From Pseudomonas helleri (GTDB lineage Bacteria > Pseudomonadota > Gammaproteobacteria > Pseudomonadales > Pseudomonadaceae), in assembly GCF_009600315.1 (NCBI RefSeq), contig NZ_WIWC01000008.1, positions 62,001-126,000 of the forward strand: 64,000 nt of DNA. Direction: 5' to 3'. Both the position numbers and the translations under genes were made by a program. The notes beneath the pieces were generated by a model that ran no database searches, was not told the DNA's origin, and was given only the letters and a program-made list of their open reading frames with translations. Within the stretch, counting starts at the first letter, position 1, and each line of letters opens with the position of its first letter. Shown here piece by piece: positions 29,546-37,985 of the stretch.

Positions 29546-30511
29546 ATGCGCGCACTCGCTGCTCTAAGCCGCTTTGTCGGCAATACCTTCGCTTACTGGG
29601 TACTGATCTTTGCTGTGCTGGCATTTATCGAACCCGGTTGGTTCGTTGGCCTAAAAGGCTACATCGTACCGTTGCTGGGTTTGGTGATGTTCGGCATGGG
29701 CCTGACCCTCAAACTCGAAGACTTCGCCGAAGTTGCCCGCCATCCGTGGCGCGTGGCGCTGGGCGTGGTTGCTCATTTCGTGATCATGCCCGGCGTGGCG
29801 TGGTTGCTCTGCCAAGTGTTTCATCTGCCCCCGGAAATCGCCGTGGGCGTCATTCTGGTCGGCTGCTGCCCAAGCGGCACCTCATCCAATGTCATGACCT
29901 GGCTGGCCCGTGGCGATCTTGCCTTGTCCGTGGCCATTGCCGCCGTCACCACCCTCCTCGCTCCGCTTCTGACTCCGGCCCTGATCTGGCTGCTGGCATC
30001 GGCCTGGTTGCCGGTTTCATTTATGGATCTGTTCTGGTCGATTTTGCAGGTGGTGTTGCTGCCTATCGTACTCGGGGTTCTGGCCCAGCGCCTACTGGGC
30101 TCACGGGTTCGCTTTGCGGTCGATGTACTGCCGCTGGTCTCGGTCGTCAGCATTGTGATTATCGTGGCTGCGGTGGTTGCTGCCAGTCAGGCACAGATCG
30201 CCCAGTCAGGATTACTGATCATGGCTGTGGTGATCCTGCATAACAGCTTCGGCTATTTACTGGGGTTCTTTACGGGTCGCCTGTTCAAGCTTCCGCTGGC
30301 CCAACGCAAGTCGCTGGCACTGGAAGTTGGCATGCAGAACTCGGGCTTGGGCGCCGCACTGGCCAGCGCACACTTTTCACCGTTGGCGGCCGTGCCCAGC
30401 GCCTTGTTCAGCGTATGGCACAACATCTCGGGGGCACTGCTGTCTACGTACTTCCGTCGCATGAGCGAAAAGGAAGATCGCCTGGCAGCGGAGGCTCGTG
30501 CTGCTGACTGA
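29546..30511 (+). CDS. Bile acid:sodium symporter family (BASS) transporter
   Basis: Inner membrane protein of 321 residues with about nine to ten helices. It starts MRALAALSRFVGNTFAYW after AAAGGA. The BASS signature regions are visible: FGMGLTLKLEDF, VGCCPSGTSSNVMTWLARGDLALSVA and LALEVGMQNSGLGAALA. Members carry organic anions such as pantoate or 2-keto acids with sodium; the substrate here is unknown. Confidence 0.88.
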   Translation: MRALAALSRFVGNTFAYWVLIFAVLAFIEPGWFVGLKGYIVPLLGLVMFGMGLTLKLEDFAEVARHPWRVALGVVAHFVIMPGVAWLLCQVFHLPPEIAVGVILVGCCPSGTSSNVMTWLARGDLALSVAIAAVTTLLAPLLTPALIWLLASAWLPVSFMDLFWSILQVVLLPIVLGVLAQRLLGSRVRFAVDVLPLVSVVSIVIIVAAVVAASQAQIAQSGLLIMAVVILHNSFGYLLGFFTGRLFKLPLAQRKSLALEVGMQNSGLGAALASAHFSPLAAVPSALFSVWHNISGALLSTYFRRMSEKEDRLAAEARAAD

Positions 30512-30555
30512 AATTTCGGGGTTGTCTGTCAGATTAATTACGGGCATATTTTGCC

Positions 30556-30623
30556 CATTGCGAGGACGACCTCGCGACTCATCGAGTGATTATTCTGGGG
30601 ACGACCCCATCAATTGATGGAGG
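30556..30623 (+). promoter_or_regulatory. Guanidine-II (mini-ykkC) riboswitch with ribosome-site-masking hairpin
   Basis: Two short hairpins carry the ACGA loop typical of mini-ykkC: GCGAGG-ACGA-CCTCGC at 30560-30575 and GGGG-ACGA-CCCC at 30597-30608, 21 bases apart. The perfect palindrome CCATCAATTGATGG at 30607-30620 shares two C residues with the second hairpin and includes the first GG of the GGAGG Shine-Dalgarno (30619-30623). Ligand-stabilised hairpin 2 would therefore free the ribosome binding site. It sits directly in front of the SMR exporter gene, the classic target. Confidence 0.9.
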
Positions 30624-30627
30624 CACC

Positions 30628-30942
30628 ATGTCCTGGATTATTCTGTTTTTCGCCGGTCTGTTTGAAGTTGGCTGGGCCGTCGGCTTGAAATACACCGATG
30701 GCTTCAGCCGCCCGCTACCGACTGCGCTGACAATCGCCGCCATGGCCGTCAGCCTCGGGCTGCTCGGGCTGGCAATGAAAGAACTGCCACTGGGTACGGC
30801 CTATGCGATCTGGACTGGCGTCGGTGCGGTCGGCACGGTAATCGCCGGGATCATTCTGTTTGGCGAGTCAATGGCGCTGTTTCGGCTGGCCAGTGTTGCG
30901 CTGATCATTGCCGGTTTAATCGGTCTGAAGATCAGCGCGTAA
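30628..30942 (+). CDS. gdx: Guanidinium exporter, SMR family (Gdx/SugE)
   Basis: Small multidrug-resistance-type transporter of 104 residues with four helices. It starts [26 protein letters not shown]; the conserved glutamate is Glu13 in the first helix ([13 protein letters not shown]). It also contains [19 protein letters not shown]. Members under guanidine riboswitches export guanidinium as dual-topology dimers. The ATG at 30628 follows GGAGG; the longer frame from 30586 would run through the riboswitch. Confidence 0.94.
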   Translation: MSWIILFFAGLFEVGWAVGLKYTDGFSRPLPTALTIAAMAVSLGLLGLAMKELPLGTAYAIWTGVGAVGTVIAGIILFGESMALFRLASVALIIAGLIGLKISA

Positions 30943-30950
30943 TAAAGGAC

Positions 30951-31033
30951 TGTAGTCGTTGCCGCAGGCTGCGAAGCGAGCCGCTTTCTCAAGAGCGCGC
31001 CTCCCTCTTCGCAGCCTGCGGCAGCGGCTACAG
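30951..31033. repeat. GTAGTCGTTGCCGCAGGCTGCG palindromic element
   Basis: Left TGTAGTCGTTGCCGCAGGCTGCGAAG and right CTTCGCAGCCTGCGGCAGCGGCTACA face each other around about 30 bases. The last three codons and the TAG stop of the minus-strand MFS/acyltransferase gene lie next to or inside the right arm. Confidence 0.8.
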
Positions 31034-32902
31034 GTTCTGCCCCCGCAACTCAATGACCCGCTCACGCAATGCTTTTTGCGTCGCCTCTTCTGGCGTCAAT
31101 GGCGCACCCGCAACCAATGTCACCCGCGACCATAAACGGCGAAACACGCCTTTATTCGGGTCGCGACTGAAGAAACTCCCCCACAACCCCTGCAACGCCA
31201 TCGGAATCACCGGCACCGGGGTGCGTTCCAGAATCAATTTGACCCCAGCTTTGAACTCGTTGATCTGGCCATCGGTGGTCAACTTGCCTTCCGGAAAAAT
31301 ACACACCAACTCACCGTCATTCAGGTACTCGGCAATCTTGTTGAAGGCCTGTTCATAAATAGCTTCATCTTCAGCACGCCCGGCAATCGGAATGGTCCCG
31401 GCGGTGCGGAAGATAAAGTTAAGTACGGGCAAGTTGTAGATCTTGTAATACATCACAAAACGAATCGGCCGCCGCACTGCTCCGCCAATCAAGAGCGCAT
31501 CCACAAACGACACGTGGTTACACACCAATAACGCTGCCCCTTCATCCGGTATCGAGTCCAGCCCTTTGTGTTCAACCCGGTACAAGGAGTGACTGAGCAG
31601 CCAAATCAGAAAGCGCATGCTGAATTCAGGCACGATTTTGAAGATGTAGGTATTGACCGCAATGTTCATCAGCGACACCACGAGGAATAACTCGGGAATC
31701 GTCAACTTGGCCACGCTCAGCAACGCAATGGTGACGATGGCTGAGACCACCATAAACAGGGCATTGAGAATGTTGTTGGCCGCAATCACCCGCGCACGTT
31801 CGTTTTCAGCCGTGCGCGATTGAATCAACGCATACAGCGGCACGATGTAAAACCCGCCAAACACGCCAAGCCCGAGAATATCCAGCAGCACCCACCACGC
31901 CTGACTAAAACCCAGCACACCCAACCAGTCATTGGCCTGAATATTCTGTGGCATCTGTCCGGAATGCCACCACAGCAGAAGACCAAAAACCGTCAGACCG
32001 AACGAACCAAAAGGCACCAACCCAATTTCGACCTTACGCCCCGACAGCTTCTCGCACAGCATGGACCCCAAGGCGATCCCTACCGAAAATACGGTGAGAA
32101 TCAGGGTGACCACGGTTTCATCGCCGTAGAGCCAATCTTTGGCATAGGCCGGAATCTGTGTCAGGTAAATGGCACCGACAAACCAGAACCATGAGTTACC
32201 CACGACCGAGCGTGATACCGCTGGTGTCTGATTCAACCCCATGCGCAAAGTTGCCCATGACGCACTGAAAATGTTCCAGTTCAACCGTATGTGTGGCGTA
32301 TCAGCAGGCGCTGGAGGGATAGAGCGGCTGGCCAGATAACCCAGCACCGCGACACTGATAATCACCACTGAAACTACGGTGGTGTAATTGCTCGACGAGA
32401 GCATGATGCCCGCGCCGATGGTTCCCGCCAGAATCGATAGAAAGGTGCCCGTCTCAACCAGCCCGTTACCCCCGACCAGTTCATCTTCATGCAAGGTTTG
32501 CGGCAGAATTGAATACTTCACCGGCCCGAAGAGTGCCGAATGAGTGCCCATTGCAAACAAAGCGATCAGCATCAATGCGAGATGATCAAAGGCAAAGCCA
32601 ATGGCACCCACCACCATAATGGCGATCTCACCCAATTTGATCAGGCGAATCAATCGGTCCTTGGCGTACTTCTCGCCAAACTGCCCGGCCAGCGCCGAGA
32701 ACAGGAAAAACGGCACTATAAACAGCAGCGCACACAGATTGACCCAAATGCCACGATCACCCTCGATGCTCAACTTATAAAGGATGGCGAGAATCAGCGA
32801 CTGCTTGAACAAGTTGTCATTGAGTGCACCCAAGGACTGGGTGATGAAAAACGGCAGGAAGCGACGCTTCTTTAGCAAACTGAACTGCGAGGGGTGACTC
32901 AT
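31028..32902 (-). CDS. Fusion of MFS lysophospholipid-transporter-like domain and PlsC acyltransferase domain
   Basis: Protein of 624 residues. Residues 1-400 form an MFS transporter with about 12 helices (SLGALNDNLFKQSLILAILY), as in LplT. Residues about 430-610 are a glycerophosphate acyltransferase domain with NHVSFVD (HX4D motif) and FPEGKLTTDG. It resembles the LplT-Aas pair for re-acylating lysophospholipids, but the acyl-ACP ligase domain of Aas is absent. Two adjacent ATGs (32905, 32902) are possible; MSHPSQFSLL is taken. Its TAG stop lies in a palindromic repeat. Confidence 0.85.
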   Translation of the reverse strand: MSHPSQFSLLKKRRFLPFFITQSLGALNDNLFKQSLILAILYKLSIEGDRGIWVNLCALLFIVPFFLFSALAGQFGEKYAKDRLIRLIKLGEIAIMVVGAIGFAFDHLALMLIALFAMGTHSALFGPVKYSILPQTLHEDELVGGNGLVETGTFLSILAGTIGAGIMLSSSNYTTVVSVVIISVAVLGYLASRSIPPAPADTPHIRLNWNIFSASWATLRMGLNQTPAVSRSVVGNSWFWFVGAIYLTQIPAYAKDWLYGDETVVTLILTVFSVGIALGSMLCEKLSGRKVEIGLVPFGSFGLTVFGLLLWWHSGQMPQNIQANDWLGVLGFSQAWWVLLDILGLGVFGGFYIVPLYALIQSRTAENERARVIAANNILNALFMVVSAIVTIALLSVAKLTIPELFLVVSLMNIAVNTYIFKIVPEFSMRFLIWLLSHSLYRVEHKGLDSIPDEGAALLVCNHVSFVDALLIGGAVRRPIRFVMYYKIYNLPVLNFIFRTAGTIPIAGRAEDEAIYEQAFNKIAEYLNDGELVCIFPEGKLTTDGQINEFKAGVKLILERTPVPVIPMALQGLWGSFFSRDPNKGVFRRLWSRVTLVAGAPLTPEEATQKALRERVIELRGQNL

Positions 32903-33035
32903 CATCCATGTACTCACGTTGCGCCGATGGCTTTCTCTTTGGAGTGCTGTTGTAACACTCAAGGCACAACCTTACTCAGGTTCTGTATGGAAAATGCCAC
33001 GTTGGGCACTTTCGTACAGAACCTGAGCATACGTC

Positions 33036-34187
33036 CTACTTTTTAAGCCCGGCAATGCAGGGCGAAACGAATAACTCTCCGCGATAAGCCCCGACTAACG
33101 TGCGTTTGCCCACTACCAGCCACATCAGCGCCAGCGCCAGCACCAGCACACAGCCAGCGATATTAAAGAAGGTCAGGTGCAGTACGCTGCCCAGACGCAA
33201 AGTGGCCAGTGAATACACGCCCAGAGGGAAGGTGAAGCCCCACCAGCCAAGGTTAAACGGGATGCCTGAGCGGAAGTAACGCACGGTGATCATCGCGGCC
33301 ATCACGATCCACCACAACCCTACACCCCACAGAATCACGCCAGAAATAAGCCCCAGGCCTTCGACAATCTCGCCAATGCGGGCCAAGCCATTGGCAGCAA
33401 AAATCGCCGGAGCATCAGATCCCAGCAGCAGCAAGCCCAGCGCTCCCGTACCAATGGGGCCCAAGGCCAACCAGCTTGAAGCGGCCATGCTTTCATGGGG
33501 CAACTTATGCAAAGCCATACGCAGAATCAGAATGGTCAAAATACTGAAGGCCACCGGCACCGAAAACGCCCACAGCACATAGCTGGTAATCAGTACATGG
33601 AACTGCATGACGGTGTCGGTCAGGTAAGGCGCCAACAGGCCGCCACTGGCCGCCGCCACCTCTGCCGCAACGACCGGCAACAGCCACACAGCGGTCATCT
33701 GATCAATTGTATGGTCCTGACGGGTGAACATCAGGTAGGGAATGATTACCCCGAACCCCAGCGCCATGGCCACATCGAGCCACCACAGCACCTCGGCCAC
33801 CTGCACCATGGCGTCGCCCCAGCGCGGTACGCCGAACACCAAAAAACCATTGATGATGGTGGCCAGCCCCATCGGAATGGTGCCGAAGAACATCGAAACC
33901 GTGGAGTGCCCGAAAATACGCCGCGCCTCATCGAAAAACAGCACCCAGCGGGCGCCATACAGCACGCTGAACAGTACGAATAAACCTATATTGAACAGCC
34001 ACAACCCTTCGGCAAAAATACGCACACCTGGTAGCTGCACGGGCAGTTGAGCCAATGCCAACGCCAAAACCCCCGTACCCATGGTGGCGGCAAACCAGTT
34101 CGGGGTGAACTGGCGGATCACCTCACGCGGGTGCTGCAGCTGGCTAAAAGGCCGCAACACTGTTTGGGCTTTGTTTGGGCAAGTCAT
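33036..34187 (-). CDS. TDT/SLAC1-family transporter
   Basis: Inner membrane protein of 383 residues with about ten helices. The N-terminal family motif is FTPNWFAATMGTGVLALALAQLP. Members include TehA, the yeast malate carrier Mae1, the sulfite pump Ssu1 and plant SLAC1 anion channels; the ion here cannot be assigned. GAGGAGG lies six bases before the ATG. It is divergent from the sensor kinase gene, with 239 bases between that hold no obvious operator. Confidence 0.82.
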   Translation of the reverse strand: MTCPNKAQTVLRPFSQLQHPREVIRQFTPNWFAATMGTGVLALALAQLPVQLPGVRIFAEGLWLFNIGLFVLFSVLYGARWVLFFDEARRIFGHSTVSMFFGTIPMGLATIINGFLVFGVPRWGDAMVQVAEVLWWLDVAMALGFGVIIPYLMFTRQDHTIDQMTAVWLLPVVAAEVAAASGGLLAPYLTDTVMQFHVLITSYVLWAFSVPVAFSILTILILRMALHKLPHESMAASSWLALGPIGTGALGLLLLGSDAPAIFAANGLARIGEIVEGLGLISGVILWGVGLWWIVMAAMITVRYFRSGIPFNLGWWGFTFPLGVYSLATLRLGSVLHLTFFNIAGCVLVLALALMWLVVGKRTLVGAYRGELFVSPCIAGLKK

Positions 34188-34426
34188 GGGTTCCTCCTCT
34201 TCCTCGTATGAGGTGCCGTAAGACTAGAACCAAATTAAATATCTATAAAACGGGTAATTTCTCTAACTGTTATCTATTTTGCAGATATGTAGACATCTAT
34301 TCATTTTCAAGCCCTGCGACTCCACGCCACGCTCAGACCTTGGTCGACGCTGACGTTATTCAAGCATCATGCGAGACTAGTCTGCTGTAGCTGGATCGCT
34401 GCGGTCTTTCACATTCAGGAGTGTCC

Positions 34427-37400
34427 ATGTCGTTGTCCAGCGGGCTCATCGCCGCCGTTGCCTTGGCCTACATGGCCGTTATGTTCGCCATTGCCTTTTA
34501 CGGTGACCGGCGCAGCAAACCGCTGCCGCCGCGGGTTCGCGCATGGGTGTATAGCTTGTCGCTGGCGGTGTACTGCACCAGCTGGACATTCTTTGGCGCC
34601 GTTGGTCAGGCCGCGGAACAATTGTGGGCGTTTTTACCTATCTATCTAGGCCCGGTACTGCTGTTGGTGTGCGCACCCTGGGTGTTGCAAAAAATGGTGA
34701 TGATCAGCAAGCAGGAGAACATCACCTCGATTGCCGACTTTATCGCCGCCCGTTACGGCAAATCGCAATCGCTGGCGATTGTGGTGGCGTTGATCTGCCT
34801 GGTGGGCGTGCTGCCTTATATCGCCCTGCAACTCAAAGGCATTGTGCTGGGGGTCAACCTGTTGATTGGCGCTGGCGCAGACGCTACCGGCACTCGCGCT
34901 CAGGACACGGCACTCATCGTTTCGCTGATTCTGGCGCTGTTTACCATCGTTTTCGGCACCCGCAACCTCGACTCTACCGAGCACCACCGGGGCATGGTGC
35001 TGGCGATCGCCTTTGAGGCATTGGTCAAATTGTTCGCCTTTCTCGCCGTCGGTGCCTTTGTGACCTACGGCTTGTACGACGGCTTCGAGGATCTGTTCGA
35101 TCAAGCCATGCTGGCTCCGCGCCTTGAGGAGTACTGGAAAGAAACCATCAATTGGCCCTCCATGGTGGTGCAAACGGGTGTGGCGATGATGGCGATCATC
35201 TGCCTGCCGCGCCAATTCCATGTGACCGTGGTCGAAAACATCGAACCGCAGGATCTGCGTCTGGCCAAATGGGTGTTCCCGGCTTATCTGATTCTGGCCG
35301 CACTGTTCGTGGTGCCTATCGCACTGGCGGGGCAAATGCTCTTGCCCAGTTCGGTATTGCCCGACTCCTTCGTGATCAGCCTGCCATTGGCGCAAGCACA
35401 CCCGGCACTTGCCATGCTGGCCTTTATCGGCGGCGCTTCCGCTGCCACCGGCATGGTGATTGTGGCCAGTGTGGCGCTGTCGACCATGGTGTCCAATGAC
35501 ATGCTGCTGCCGTGGCTGCTGCGGCATAAAAATGCCGAGCGCCCCTTTGAAGTGTTCCGCCACTGGATGCTCTCGGTGCGGCGCGTGTCGATTCTGGTGA
35601 TCTTGCTGCTGGCCTATGTCAGTTATCGTTTGCTGGGCTCTACCGCAAGTCTGGCCACCATCGGGCAAATTTCCTTTGCTGCCGTGACTCAACTGGCACC
35701 CGCCATGCTGGGCGCGCTGTACTGGAAACAAGCTAACCGCCGAGGCGTTTTCGCCGGGCTCGCTGCGGGAACATTTATCTGGTTCTACACCCTGGTGCTG
35801 CCGCTGATTACCCACAGCCTGGGCTTACAACTGAGTCATTTCCCCGGGCTGGCGTGGTTGCACAGTAACCCCCTTGGCTTACCAATCACTCCGCTGACCC
35901 AAGGCGTGGTGCTGTCATTGGCTGGCAACTTCACACTATTTGCCTGGGTGTCCGTGCTGTCGCGCACCCGCGTCTCTGAACATTGGCAAGCCGGTCGTTT
36001 TATTGGTCAGGAAATCAGCAGCCATCCCAGCGGGCGCTCGATGCTGTCGGTGCAGATCAATGACTTGCTGACATTGGCCGCGCGTTTTGTCGGCGAAGAA
36101 CGGGCGCGTCAGAGCTTTATCCGCTTTGCCTATCGTCAGGGCAAAGGCTTTAATCCCAATCAAAATGCTGACGGTGAGTGGATCGCTCATACCGAACGGT
36201 TACTGGCCGGGGTTCTGGGTGCTTCATCCACCCGAGCGGTGGTCAAGGCGGCTATTGAAGGCCGGGAAATGCAGCTTGAGGATGTGGTACGGATTGCGGA
36301 CGAAGCCTCGGAAGTCTTGCAGTTCAACCGCGCCCTGCTTCAGGGTGCCATTGAAAACATCACTCAAGGCATCAGCGTGGTCGATCAGTCACTGCGGCTG
36401 GTGGCGTGGAACAGGCGCTACCTTGAACTCTTCAACTACCCCGAAGGACTGATCAGTGTCGGCCGCCCGATTGCCGACATCATTCGTCACAACGCCGAAC
36501 GTGGCCTGTGCGGCCCCGGCGAGGCAGAGGTCCACGTGGCCCGCCGCTTGCACTGGATGCGTCAAGGCCGGGCACACACCTCCGAACGGCTGTTCCCCAA
36601 TGGCAGAGTGATCGAGCTGATCGGCAACCCCATGCCGGGCGGTGGCTTCGTGATGAGTTTTACCGACATCACCGCGTTCCGTGAGGCTGAACAAGCCCTT
36701 ACCGAAGCGAATGAAGGGCTCGAACAGCGAGTAACTGAGCGTACCCATGAGCTGTCGCAACTCAATCAGGCACTGACTGAAGCCAAAGGCGTGGCCGAAG
36801 CAGCCAACCAGTCGAAGACCCGTTTCCTCGCAGCCGTCAGCCATGACCTGATGCAGCCGATGAATGCAGCTCGACTCTTTTCTTCAGCGCTCTCCCACCA
36901 GGAAGAGGAACTGAGCCCGGAAGCGAAGAAGCTGGTGCAGCATCTGGACAGCTCATTGCGCTCTGCTGAAGATCTGATCAGTGACCTGCTGGATATTTCA
37001 CGGTTGGAAAACGGAAAAATCACCCCCGACATCAAGCCTTTCGCCATCAATGACCTGTTCGACACGCTAGGCAATGAGTTCACAGCACAGGCCAAGGAAC
37101 AAGGTCTGAGCTTCAGAGTGAGGGGGAGTCGGCTGCGCGTGAGCAGCGACATCAAATTGCTGCGCCGTATCTTGCAGAACTTCCTGACCAATGCCTTCCG
37201 CTATGCAAAAGGTCCGGTGTTATTGGGGGTACGTCGACGCGGCAATGAGCTTTCTCTCGAAGTGTGGGACCGAGGCCCCGGAATTCCCGAGGACAAACTC
37301 AAGGTCATTTTTGAAGAGTTCAAACGCCTGGACAGTCACCAGACCCGCGCAGAGAAAGGCCTGGGCCTTGGCTTGGCGATTGCGGACGGTTTGTGCCAAG

Positions 37401-37897
37401 TGCTCGGGCATAGCCTGCAAGTACGCTCATGGCAGGGCAAAGGCAGCGTATTCAGCGTGCGGGTGCCACTGGCCAAAAGTCAGGCAGCACCGCAGCCGAA
37501 CGTTCCCGAACAAAACGGCCAAACGGCAAAAGGCGCTCAAGTCCTGTGTATCGACAACGAAGACAGCATTCTGATCGGCATGCAGAGTTTGCTGACGCGA
37601 TGGGGGTGCCGTGTCTGGACCGCGCGCAATCGCGAAGAGTGCGCCGCACTGTTGAATGAAGGTGTGAGGCCGCAGCTGGTGCTGGTTGACTACCATCTGG
37701 ATGAGGGTGAAGTGGGCACCGACCTGATGCGCTGGTTGCGGGCTGAGCTGGGTGAACCTGTGCCGGGGGTTGTCATCAGCGCCGACGGTCGGCCGGAGAT
37801 GATTGCTCAAGTCCATGCTGCAGGGCTGGAGTACTTGCCCAAGCCGGTCAAACCAGCGGCGCTCAGAGCGCTGCTGAGCCGGCATGTGCCGCTGTAG
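34427..37897 (+). CDS. mxtR: Hybrid sensor kinase with sodium/solute symporter domain (MxtR/CrbS type)
   Basis: Membrane sensor of 1156 residues. Residues about 1-500 form a 12-13 helix SLC5/SSS transporter module (FAIAFYGDRRSKPLPPRVRAW), then a STAC-like linker, a PAS domain (about 640-760), a coiled coil, HisKA with SHDLMQP (His806), an ATPase domain (DRGPGIPEDKL, EKGLGLGLAI) and a C-terminal receiver (LVDYHLDEG, Asp1088). CbrA is similar but lacks a receiver, so MxtR/CrbS, which controls acetate use through ErdR/CrbR, is the better match. The ATG at 34427 follows GGAG. No response-regulator gene is adjacent. Confidence 0.88.
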   Translation: MSLSSGLIAAVALAYMAVMFAIAFYGDRRSKPLPPRVRAWVYSLSLAVYCTSWTFFGAVGQAAEQLWAFLPIYLGPVLLLVCAPWVLQKMVMISKQENITSIADFIAARYGKSQSLAIVVALICLVGVLPYIALQLKGIVLGVNLLIGAGADATGTRAQDTALIVSLILALFTIVFGTRNLDSTEHHRGMVLAIAFEALVKLFAFLAVGAFVTYGLYDGFEDLFDQAMLAPRLEEYWKETINWPSMVVQTGVAMMAIICLPRQFHVTVVENIEPQDLRLAKWVFPAYLILAALFVVPIALAGQMLLPSSVLPDSFVISLPLAQAHPALAMLAFIGGASAATGMVIVASVALSTMVSNDMLLPWLLRHKNAERPFEVFRHWMLSVRRVSILVILLLAYVSYRLLGSTASLATIGQISFAAVTQLAPAMLGALYWKQANRRGVFAGLAAGTFIWFYTLVLPLITHSLGLQLSHFPGLAWLHSNPLGLPITPLTQGVVLSLAGNFTLFAWVSVLSRTRVSEHWQAGRFIGQEISSHPSGRSMLSVQINDLLTLAARFVGEERARQSFIRFAYRQGKGFNPNQNADGEWIAHTERLLAGVLGASSTRAVVKAAIEGREMQLEDVVRIADEASEVLQFNRALLQGAIENITQGISVVDQSLRLVAWNRRYLELFNYPEGLISVGRPIADIIRHNAERGLCGPGEAEVHVARRLHWMRQGRAHTSERLFPNGRVIELIGNPMPGGGFVMSFTDITAFREAEQALTEANEGLEQRVTERTHELSQLNQALTEAKGVAEAANQSKTRFLAAVSHDLMQPMNAARLFSSALSHQEEELSPEAKKLVQHLDSSLRSAEDLISDLLDISRLENGKITPDIKPFAINDLFDTLGNEFTAQAKEQGLSFRVRGSRLRVSSDIKLLRRILQNFLTNAFRYAKGPVLLGVRRRGNELSLEVWDRGPGIPEDKLKVIFEEFKRLDSHQTRAEKGLGLGLAIADGLCQVLGHSLQVRSWQGKGSVFSVRVPLAKSQAAPQPNVPEQNGQTAKGAQVLCIDNEDSILIGMQSLLTRWGCRVWTARNREECAALLNEGVRPQLVLVDYHLDEGEVGTDLMRWLRAELGEPVPGVVISADGRPEMIAQVHAAGLEYLPKPVKPAALRALLSRHVPL

Positions 37898-37981
37898 CCG
37901 CTGTAGCCGCTGTAGCCGCTGCGCAGACGCCGCTGGCGCAATTACGCATCAAGCCTGACGCAACCTGCGGCAGCTGCTACG
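37889..37981. repeat. Palindromic element with 9-bp tandem repeats spanning the mxtR stop
   Basis: Three tandem copies of CTGTAGCCG begin in the last sense codon of mxtR, so the TAG stop recurs three times in frame. The right end GCGGCAGCTGCTACGG is a typical GTAGCAGCTGCCG arm, and the rmuC stop follows five bases later. Confidence 0.75.
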
Positions 37982-37985
37982 GAAT

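Noticed and set aside
34188..34426. Possible operator between the TDT gene and mxtR
   Set aside because: Only a four-base inverted repeat AGAT/ATCT was found; no convincing site.
34646..35815. 389-codon minus-strand frame opposite mxtR
   Set aside because: His/Gln-rich shadow of a membrane-protein gene.
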